A stretch of DNA of 64,000 bases from the NCBI GenBank assembly GCA_041394985.1, contig JAWLBI010000001.1, positions 3,906,001-3,970,000 on the forward strand, in the 5' to 3' direction. Each line of letters starts with the position of its first letter. Position 1 is the stretch's first letter. The DNA is from JAGLON01 sp041394985 (GTDB lineage: Bacteria; Zixibacteria; MSB-5A5; GN15; JAAZOE01). The position numbers and the translations under genes are program-made. Under the pieces are notes generated by a model. The model did no database searches and was not told the origin of the DNA. It saw nothing but the letters and a program-made list of their open reading frames with translations. Below are positions 42,594 through 49,529 of the stretch, piece after piece.

Positions 42594-43646
42594 ATGAAAA
42601 AGGCGCGTTGGTTCTATTCCTGTCCTGTCGTATTTCTGGCAGTTTGTATGATACTCGTTATCTCGGGCCAGACAGTCAAGGCACAGGAAGGCGAAAAAGT
42701 CGCCGAGGTGTTATCCAAGGCATTTGAATATTACGGCGAGCTCGAATTCGACAAGGGAATCGCCATTTCCAAGGAATTGCTGAGTTCGGGAACGATTTCA
42801 TCAAAAGACAGTGTCGCCGTTTATGCCGTCCTGAGCATGCTGACTTACGGCAAAGGGGAATCGTATTCACGGCAGTCCTATGATTACCTGGAACAGATGG
42901 CCAGTATCGGCCCGTGTAAGTTACACCTTCCCTACGACTTCTGGCCTCAGCAGCTTCGCGATCGCTGGTACAAGATCGTCAAGGAGAAAAACGCATTGGT
43001 CTGCCCGGAAGATACCGACGGCAAGCTCCAGACTATCGCCATTATGGCCTTCGATAATTTCTCGGTCGGCGAATACCAGGAAGAACTGGGTTTTTTGACT
43101 AAGGGAATCGCTGAATTCTTCGAATCCGATTTTTCCAAAATCAGCGAGTTGAAAGTCGTCGAGCGCGATAAAATCGACTTCCTGCTGAAGGAACTCGAAC
43201 TTTCCAAATCCGGCGCCATCGAGGCCGCCACGGCGGCCAAAGTCGGCAAAATGCTCGGCGCGCAAATCATGGTCTTCGGCAGCATTACGCAGTTAGACAA
43301 GAATAACACCAAGATGCTGGTGAAAGCGGTCAATGTCGAGACATCCGAAATCATCACATCGGTCGAGCGCGACGGCAAGCCGGAATACTTCAAGATGGAA
43401 AAAGAACTCGTCAAGGAACTGGCCGAGAAGCTCAATATCAAGCTGAACAAGGAAACGGTCAACCTGCTCGACCAAGGCGGCACCGAATCGTACGATGCGG
43501 CAACGCTGTATTCCAAGGGTCTGTATCATATGGATCGCTACGAGTACAAAGAGGCTTATGATTACTTCAAGCAGGCGTACGAGAAGGATAATACGTTTAC
43601 CGAGGCCAAGCGCAAAATGGACATTTATGGTCCGCTGGCGGCCTAA
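42594..43646 (+). CDS. Exported protein with CsgG/TolB-like domain and TPR
   Basis: The ATG at 42594 follows GGAGG by 5 nt and begins a signal peptide (MKKARWFYSCPVVFLAVCM... ending near TVKAQ), giving 350 residues; the frame extends 11 codons further upstream without a better site. Residues about 28-125 are helical, TPR-like. A CsgG/TolB-N-like alpha/beta domain follows (about 137-265): IAIMAFDNFS, LTKGIAEFFESDF, LKVVERDKI, GKMLGAQIMVFGSI. A final TPR (GLYHMDRYEYKEAYDYF) closes the protein. There is no lipobox, so it should be soluble in the periplasm. It is related in its middle domain to the next gene product. Members of this fold assemble on or across the outer membrane. Confidence 0.8.
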   Translation: MKKARWFYSCPVVFLAVCMILVISGQTVKAQEGEKVAEVLSKAFEYYGELEFDKGIAISKELLSSGTISSKDSVAVYAVLSMLTYGKGESYSRQSYDYLEQMASIGPCKLHLPYDFWPQQLRDRWYKIVKEKNALVCPEDTDGKLQTIAIMAFDNFSVGEYQEELGFLTKGIAEFFESDFSKISELKVVERDKIDFLLKELELSKSGAIEAATAAKVGKMLGAQIMVFGSITQLDKNNTKMLVKAVNVETSEIITSVERDGKPEYFKMEKELVKELAEKLNIKLNKETVNLLDQGGTESYDAATLYSKGLYHMDRYEYKEAYDYFKQAYEKDNTFTEAKRKMDIYGPLAA

Positions 43647-43670
43647 TACAAATACGTAAATGAGGCACAC

Positions 43671-44984
43671 ATGCTGAAAAATCTGCTCATACTGGCGATG
43701 ATCGTTTTCATCGCCGGTTGTTCACAGGGATTGTATAATCAGGGAAAACGGCTGTCCGATAAGGGCGAGTACGAAAAGGCGGTCGATGTCCTGTATCAGG
43801 AAATCTCGGCGAATCCGAAAAACGCCGATGCCTGGCGCGAGCTTGGCGTCGCCTTTTTCAAAAAAGGTGAAATCGCCAAAGCCGAGGAGGCGCTGCAACA
43901 GGCTAACAACATCCGCCCGGATGCCCGAACGAATCTCTTCCGCGGAATGATTCTGGAAAAGAACGGTCAGGTGAGCGATGCCATTACCGCCTATGGCGCG
44001 GCATTGGGATTGAACCTGAGTTCGGATACGCGGCGCTTGATTCAGGGGCGGCTCGATTACCTCATCAAAGAAAATATCAAGAGCGAAGTCAATTTCGCCC
44101 TCGACAACGAGGCGAAAATTTCGGCCGACACGATTCCGATAAACAGCATCGCGGTCGTCGATTTCGATAATTCGCATCTTCCGGCCGAGTTGGCTCCCAT
44201 TAGTAAAGGGCTGGCCGAGTTTACGGCCCTTGATCTGGCGAAGGTTTCATCGCTCAAAGTCGTCGATCGGTTGAAAATCGATGAATTGCTTAAAGAGCTG
44301 CAATTAACTCAATCCGGGTATGTCGATCCCGGCAACGCACCTCGCGTCGGACGCTTGATCGGGAGCAGCCGCATTATCACCGGTTCGTTAGTCGGCTTAG
44401 GCGACGATGGTCTGCGTCTCGACGGCGCCATCGTTTCAACGCGCGACAGCCTTACGAAAATGACCGAACCGACCGAAGCCACAACCCAGGAATTCTTCAA
44501 GCTGCAAAAGGCATTCGTCTTCGATATCATCGATAATCTCGGGGTAACCCTGACGGCTGCCGAGCGCGATGCTATCGAGGAAGTCCCGACAGAATCATTT
44601 CTCGCTTTTATGGCTTTCTGCCGCGGACTGGATTACGAAAGCAAAGGGCAAATCCAGGACGCCAAACAGCAGTACACGATTGCGGCTCGCAATGATGTCG
44701 GTTTCAAACAGGCGGGTGAAAAGCGGACTGAAACAAACAGGCAGTTGTCCGCGAGCGACCCGGCCTTATCGGGTTCTGTCGAACAGTTCGAATCGGACGT
44801 GGTAAGTACGGAATCTTCGGAAATCGAAGGCGCGCTTGATCAATTCCAGACAATCAATCTGAATGTTTCGGGATTTCTGCGAGATATTACGGACTTCGGC
44901 GCGACACAATACTCTCCCCTGCGCAGCCTGATCGGTGAGAATGTAATCATTATTATTCGAGGAGATTTCGATGCGGCCAATTAA
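43671..44984 (+). CDS. Lipoprotein with TPR and CsgG-like domains
   Basis: The 437-residue protein has a lipoprotein signal with lipobox IAGC, so Cys17 would be acylated. Residues about 20-125 contain three TPR-like units (GEYEKAVDVLYQEISANP, DAWRELGVAFFKKGEIAKA). A CsgG/TolB-N-like domain spans about 153-265 (INSIAVVDFDNS, ISKGLAEFTALDLA, LKVVDRLKIDELLKELQL, LIGSSRIITGSLV) and parallels the preceding protein, so the two are likely paralogues. A low-complexity Ser/Glu-rich tail follows (about 360-390). GAGG is 5 nt before the ATG. The stop overlaps the barrel gene by 14 nt. A role as an outer-membrane-associated assembly with the barrel is inferred. Confidence 0.8.
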   Translation: MLKNLLILAMIVFIAGCSQGLYNQGKRLSDKGEYEKAVDVLYQEISANPKNADAWRELGVAFFKKGEIAKAEEALQQANNIRPDARTNLFRGMILEKNGQVSDAITAYGAALGLNLSSDTRRLIQGRLDYLIKENIKSEVNFALDNEAKISADTIPINSIAVVDFDNSHLPAELAPISKGLAEFTALDLAKVSSLKVVDRLKIDELLKELQLTQSGYVDPGNAPRVGRLIGSSRIITGSLVGLGDDGLRLDGAIVSTRDSLTKMTEPTEATTQEFFKLQKAFVFDIIDNLGVTLTAAERDAIEEVPTESFLAFMAFCRGLDYESKGQIQDAKQQYTIAARNDVGFKQAGEKRTETNRQLSASDPALSGSVEQFESDVVSTESSEIEGALDQFQTINLNVSGFLRDITDFGATQYSPLRSLIGENVIIIIRGDFDAAN

Positions 44985-46113
44985 TCTGTTTTTGATTTTA
45001 TCGCTGGTCTGCCTCCTCGGAGCGGTGACTGTCGCGGAGGCGCAAATTATCTATGGCCAACCGGCATCGGGCGATCTGAAGATTACCTATACGAGTTGGA
45101 AATACACGAATGACGCCGACGAGGAAACGACCATCAGCCAATTCCTGATTCCGATAGGCGGTTTTATTCCCTTACAGGATAACATGGAACTGCGCTTTCA
45201 AGCAGCCAATACCACGCAAAAGGCCGAGTATGGCGATACTGAAAATAAATTGTCGGGCCTGACCGACCTGCGCTTACAGCTCAACAAATCGCTTTCGGAT
45301 GATAAATACCTGCTCAGCCTTGGACTGAATCTCCCGACAGGTAAGAAAGAGTTGACGACGGACGATGAAGTCTTTGTCATGGCAGGATTGTCCGAGAATT
45401 ACTTATCATTCCCGGTTCGCTTGCTTGGTGAGGGATTCGGTTTCAATATGCTGGCCGGCGGCGCCATGACGAGAGGGAACTCACGGCTCGGCGGTACGGT
45501 TATGTTCCAGTACAACGGCAAATACAAGGCCTATGAAAACGAAGGCGAATATGATCCCGGCGAAATGTTCAGTGTATCCGTAAACGCCGACACGAAATCA
45601 GAAAAGGCGTTGTATTCACTGAGCGCGGTGTTAACCCTGTATACCGATGACAAGCTGAATGATAATAAAATCCGCAAATCATCGACACAGGTTGATTTCC
45701 TCGCCGGCGCCCAATTCCCCGGTGAAAAACTAACGTTCGCTGGAAACGCCCGCTTACTCTTACGCGGACGCAATACCAGCTATGTTCCGAATACGGAAGA
45801 AATCGAGGAACAACTCCGCTTATATGGAAACGAACTGACGCTGGCGGCCGCACTGTCTTATCATCCAGCCAAAACCTGGTCATTTACTCCAAAGGCAGAG
45901 CTCCGCATGATTGGAGGAAACGAATACGAATCGACATCAACCCGGTACATGGATGCTTCGACGATATTCGGCCTCGGCGGCTCGTATGCCCGCAAACTCG
46001 GCGAAGATATCAACGGAACCGTCGGATTCAAATATTACACCGGCAGCGCCGACGGCGGCGATTATGATTTGAGCGGCTATCAGTTCACACTCGGCCTGCA
46101 GGCCGCATTTTAG
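44971..46113 (+). CDS. Outer-membrane beta-barrel protein
   Basis: The 380-residue protein has a signal peptide (MRPINLFLILSLVCLLGAVTVAEA) and then alternating amphipathic strands throughout: GDLKITYTSWKY, MELRFQAANTT, LTDLRLQLNKSL, KYLLSLGLNLPTGK, GTVGFKYYTGS. It ends in a C-terminal Phe (FTLGLQAAF), the usual barrel-assembly signal. LNLPTGKKE resembles the transporter-type barrels annotated as DUF or MetA-pathway outer-membrane proteins. GAGGAG lies 6 nt before the ATG, and the start overlaps the preceding lipoprotein gene by 14 nt. Transport substrate or partner is unknown; coupling to two CsgG-like proteins suggests an export or surface-display complex. Confidence 0.8.
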   Translation: MRPINLFLILSLVCLLGAVTVAEAQIIYGQPASGDLKITYTSWKYTNDADEETTISQFLIPIGGFIPLQDNMELRFQAANTTQKAEYGDTENKLSGLTDLRLQLNKSLSDDKYLLSLGLNLPTGKKELTTDDEVFVMAGLSENYLSFPVRLLGEGFGFNMLAGGAMTRGNSRLGGTVMFQYNGKYKAYENEGEYDPGEMFSVSVNADTKSEKALYSLSAVLTLYTDDKLNDNKIRKSSTQVDFLAGAQFPGEKLTFAGNARLLLRGRNTSYVPNTEEIEEQLRLYGNELTLAAALSYHPAKTWSFTPKAELRMIGGNEYESTSTRYMDASTIFGLGGSYARKLGEDINGTVGFKYYTGSADGGDYDLSGYQFTLGLQAAF

Positions 46114-46115
46114 GG

Positions 46116-46976
46116 ATGAATACTATGCGTAAATTTACATACATGGAAAAACTCCTCATACTCGTCTGTATAGCCGTTATCGGCTACAGCATCAGCGGGT
46201 GTGCAAAGAAGATCGTCAATGATGCCGGTTCAACCCAATTGGCCCTCAGTGTACCGATTCAGGCTTCCAAACTGGCGGCAGCGACATCGTATGGAAGACT
46301 GACGGTGACGGCCCCGGATATCGATACTGCGATAGTCCGGGAGATGATGGTCATCGCCGGTAATCTCGTCCTGGTCGGCGATACGGTTTCGGTTCCCACC
46401 GGTTCGGCTCGGACCCTTCTCATTGAAGGATTCGCCAAAGACGAGATACTGCTATACAGCGGCTCAATAACGATCGATGTTACTCCCGGATTAACCATAG
46501 TAAATGTTCCACTGACTCCGGCTGTCCCCATGGTCAACATTTCGCCGCATTTTCAGGAGGCTACATTCCTGGTCAGCGATACCTTTGCCATTGACGTCTA
46601 TGCGCACGGCATCGACAGCCTGCAGAGTATAAGCTTTAACATGGCTATCGGTGACGGGCCATTCAACAATTATGCAATTGAAAAGGGTGAAGGTTTACCC
46701 GATAGCGCAGAAATCTGGAATGAGGGAGCGCAAGCGTTTGGTCTGTATATGAGAGGCGAAACCAATGAAGTTTTAACTGATGCAAACGGTAATGCCCACC
46801 TGGCGACGCTAAGATTTTACACGTACAATGATTGGTCCGGTGATACGGCCCAGGTCAGGTTCATACCGAATATCAGCAGTATGTACACGCCGTCGGGCCT
46901 TGTATCCGAAACTGTCTATACCGATGATGCCGATATCTTGTTGTGGCGACCGTCTATACCAGTAGGGGCTGAATAA
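46116..46976 (+). CDS. Lipoprotein with cohesin-like beta-sandwich
   Basis: The 286-residue protein has a lipobox (SISGC, Cys29) followed by AKKIVNDAGS. A small beta domain (about 35-130) precedes a sandwich (about 138-275) whose layout resembles cohesins: DTFAIDVYAHGIDSLQSIS, FNMAIGDG, a middle variable part, NAHLATLRFYTYND, and ILLW at the end. It is paralogous to the first half of the next gene product (shared K(I/V)(I/V)ND after the Cys and SP/TPHF(Q/S)EAT). The ATG at 46116 directly follows the barrel stop; an ATG at 46125 with AGGGA 8 nt upstream is an alternative. Cohesin identity is inferred from fold pattern, not proven. Confidence 0.65.
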   Translation: MNTMRKFTYMEKLLILVCIAVIGYSISGCAKKIVNDAGSTQLALSVPIQASKLAAATSYGRLTVTAPDIDTAIVREMMVIAGNLVLVGDTVSVPTGSARTLLIEGFAKDEILLYSGSITIDVTPGLTIVNVPLTPAVPMVNISPHFQEATFLVSDTFAIDVYAHGIDSLQSISFNMAIGDGPFNNYAIEKGEGLPDSAEIWNEGAQAFGLYMRGETNEVLTDANGNAHLATLRFYTYNDWSGDTAQVRFIPNISSMYTPSGLVSETVYTDDADILLWRPSIPVGAE

Positions 46977-46992
46977 AAATAGAGAACAAGCG

Positions 46993-48927
46993 ATGGGCGA
47001 AATTTCAATGAAGTCGGGGGCGATTTTGAGGACGCTGTATTTGTTAGGTCTCATTTCCATGTTGCTCCTAACGGCCTGCTCTGAGAAAATCATCAACGAT
47101 TCGGCTGATACGATCATCATCGAAACATCGTTCAAACCCGGGATGTCCTCAGGACTGACCGGGTTTGTTTTAACCGTGTCGGCGAGCGACATGCGAACAA
47201 TCACGACAACACTGAACCTCAGGGACGGTTATCTTGTCGGGCAAGTATCGGTTCCTCCCGGAAGAAACAGGCTTTTTCGAATCGAGGCGCTCGATGAAAC
47301 CGACCGAGTTATCTATCGCGGAGAGAGCACTATCGATATCGCACGAGGGACGCCGGTTGAATTGTCCATCACGATGCAGCCGGTGACGCCGAGTTTATCC
47401 ATGACGCCGCATTTCTCGGAAGCGACAATGGGTGACAATGCCGCGTTCGATATCTATGCCTGGAATATTCCGGACATGTATAATCTGTCGTTTTTTATCA
47501 ATATCGGCGATCCGGAAAACCTGTTACTCTATGATTCGGTCCATGTCGGGGGTAATCTCTCCGGCAGCCCCAGTGTCAATATCACAGACAATACTAATTC
47601 ACTGCTTGCATCGATCGGTCGTCTCGACGCCGTACTTCCATTCGTCGACAGTGTCGGCGATGGTCACCTGATGCGCGTCTTTTTCCACAGCCACTATGAC
47701 ACCCAACTTAATATCGATACGATTTCATTGTCTTTGCAGGTCGCGGCGATGGCCTTTTCACAGGCGTCTACTCTGACTGCCGACAGTGTGTTCGTCGATC
47801 AGGCGACTATCATCCTGTCAAAAGACTCAACGACCGGCGAACCGACGACCGGACCCGCATGGGTACGGACCTATACCAAAGAGGGTGATGATTGGGGAAA
47901 TGCCGTCGCCGTGGCGCAGAACGGTAATATCATTGCAGTCGGCCAGCATAATGTGTCGGGAAGCGACTGGAATGCGACCATAATCGCAGTCGATTCCAAC
48001 GGTGTGTATGTCAATGATGAATCAATCGGCGCCTCAGGTAACGATATCGCTGCGGATATCGTATCGGCCGGCATTACGAATTGGATGACCGGCTGGACGA
48101 CAACCGCCGATGAGGGCGAAAACGTGCTGCTGGCGGAACTCGATAATGGCGGAGGCCTCATTCGACAGGTCGATTTCGGCGGCAGCGGAAATCAGCGAGC
48201 CAATGGAATAATCGCGGCATCGACGAATCATTTGTATCTGGTCGGAAGGACCGGGGCAAATACGTCGGATGTATTAATAATTAAGACAGATGCCGTCGGC
48301 GATACTGTCTGGACACGCACGTATGATTTTAATCCCTACGATGAAGGATTCGCCGCCGCGGAGGCCGCGAATGGCGATATCGTCATTGCGGGGGCCACCG
48401 GATTATACATCAATGACATTCTTGTCATGCGTATCAACAGCGACGGGCAATTGCTCTGGGACACGACGCTGGGCGGCGCGCAAATCGATTGGGCGGGTGC
48501 AATTGCCACCACCCAGGATAACGGATTTATTGTGTGCGGCTATACGTATTCAATGGGATTAGGCTCCGGCGATACCTATCTGGCCAAATTCTCCGCCGAT
48601 AATATCTTCCTCTGGCAAACGACACTCGGCACGCCCACTCACGAACACGGCAATGATATCATTGCCACAAGTGACGGCAATTTTGTAATCGCCGGCCTGG
48701 CCGGTTCTCTCACATCCGGTAAAAGCACTGCCACGATTACCAAAGTGAATTCTTCCGGTCAAGTCGTCTGGCAGCGGGCTTACAGTGGTGGAAATAATAA
48801 CGAAGCGTTCGGCGTCTCCGAAACAGCCGGCGGCTCATACATAATCACGGGTTCACTCGAGTCCTCGACGGCCAATGACTTCGATACATTTATTCTCAAA
48901 ATGAGTTCTGACGGTAACTGGCAATAA
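46993..48927 (+). CDS. Lipoprotein with cohesin-like domain and C-terminal beta-propeller-like repeats
   Basis: The 644-residue protein has a lipobox (LLTAC, Cys29) followed by SEKIINDSAD. Residues about 30-130 parallel the previous lipoprotein. A cohesin-like sandwich follows (about 135-275): AAFDIYAWNIPDMYNLSF, VGGNLSGSPSVN, GDGHLMRVFFHSHYD. The remaining 350 residues have six or seven repeats of the type W.(R/K)TY....DWGNAVA...NG.IIA.G, matching delta-60/propeller repeats in FCB surface proteins. An ATG five codons in (47008) is an alternative start. It ends the operon. Role: outer-membrane-anchored, surface-exposed binding protein, inferred. Confidence 0.7.
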   Translation: MGEISMKSGAILRTLYLLGLISMLLLTACSEKIINDSADTIIIETSFKPGMSSGLTGFVLTVSASDMRTITTTLNLRDGYLVGQVSVPPGRNRLFRIEALDETDRVIYRGESTIDIARGTPVELSITMQPVTPSLSMTPHFSEATMGDNAAFDIYAWNIPDMYNLSFFINIGDPENLLLYDSVHVGGNLSGSPSVNITDNTNSLLASIGRLDAVLPFVDSVGDGHLMRVFFHSHYDTQLNIDTISLSLQVAAMAFSQASTLTADSVFVDQATIILSKDSTTGEPTTGPAWVRTYTKEGDDWGNAVAVAQNGNIIAVGQHNVSGSDWNATIIAVDSNGVYVNDESIGASGNDIAADIVSAGITNWMTGWTTTADEGENVLLAELDNGGGLIRQVDFGGSGNQRANGIIAASTNHLYLVGRTGANTSDVLIIKTDAVGDTVWTRTYDFNPYDEGFAAAEAANGDIVIAGATGLYINDILVMRINSDGQLLWDTTLGGAQIDWAGAIATTQDNGFIVCGYTYSMGLGSGDTYLAKFSADNIFLWQTTLGTPTHEHGNDIIATSDGNFVIAGLAGSLTSGKSTATITKVNSSGQVVWQRAYSGGNNNEAFGVSETAGGSYIITGSLESSTANDFDTFILKMSSDGNWQ

Positions 48928-48954
48928 AAAAACGGGATGCCAAACCGGCACCCC
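48925..48954. terminator. Terminator between the convergent lipoprotein and T6SS operons
   Basis: GGGATGCC (48934-48941) pairs with GGCACCCC (48947-48954) with one mismatch and a 5-nt loop. On the minus strand it is followed by a T-run (48925-48932), so it mainly ends the T6SS operon 24 nt after its last stop. Confidence 0.65.
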
Positions 48955-48978
48955 GCCTTCGAAATTATACTCTAAAAA

Positions 48979-49503
48979 CTATTCACTCTGCAGAATGATG
49001 CTCTCGGCAACCTTGACCGTATAGACGGCATCAGTGTTGATTTCGCCCTGCGAACCTTTCAGGAAAATGACAAAGATCAGATAGGGAATAAATCCTTTGC
49101 CCTTGCCCGTGTTTTCGACATATCCGGACAGTTTAATCTTCGAACCATCGACCGATTTGTAGGCGCCTTTGGTCTCGAGTTCATTAAACGATACCTTGAT
49201 GTATCCGCCTTTGCCGCCGCCGCCCGATTTCTTGACGTCAGTCACCGTGGCGGTTGCCTGCGCTCCGGCCTCGACGACGACAATATCACCGATTTTCACC
49301 GGTTCGGCCAGTGTGCACAGAATCGGCACTCCCTTGTCAAGCGTACCGGATGAAACCTTCATACCGGGATTAAACTTGACCTTTACATCGGTGCCTTTGG
49401 GCAACTGCAGCGTCGCGGCCGATGTCGGTGCAACAAAGACGAACAGGGCGAAGACAAGAAGGGTCGCACAGCTCACACATGTATTCCAGCGTTTAATTTT
49501 CAT
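48979..49503 (-). CDS. Small exported protein at the end of the T6SS operon
   Basis: The 174-residue protein has a signal peptide (KRWNTCVSCATLLVFALFVFV, cleavage near TSAATLQ) and no lipobox. The mature part is beta-rich, opening LQLPKGTDVKVKFNPGMKVSS, with a Gly-rich segment (KSGGGGKGGYIKVSF), then a hydrophobic IPYLIFVIFLKG stretch near the C-terminus. I do not recognise a family. A strong AAGGAGAGAG ribosome site precedes it, 26 nt after the GTPase gene, so it is co-transcribed with the T6SS. By position it could fill a periplasmic or outer-membrane role such as that of TssJ, but that is conjecture. Confidence 0.6.
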   Translation of the reverse strand: MKIKRWNTCVSCATLLVFALFVFVAPTSAATLQLPKGTDVKVKFNPGMKVSSGTLDKGVPILCTLAEPVKIGDIVVVEAGAQATATVTDVKKSGGGGKGGYIKVSFNELETKGAYKSVDGSKIKLSGYVENTGKGKGFIPYLIFVIFLKGSQGEINTDAVYTVKVAESIILQSE

Positions 49504-49529
49504 GTTCTCTCTCTCCTTGACTATATTTT

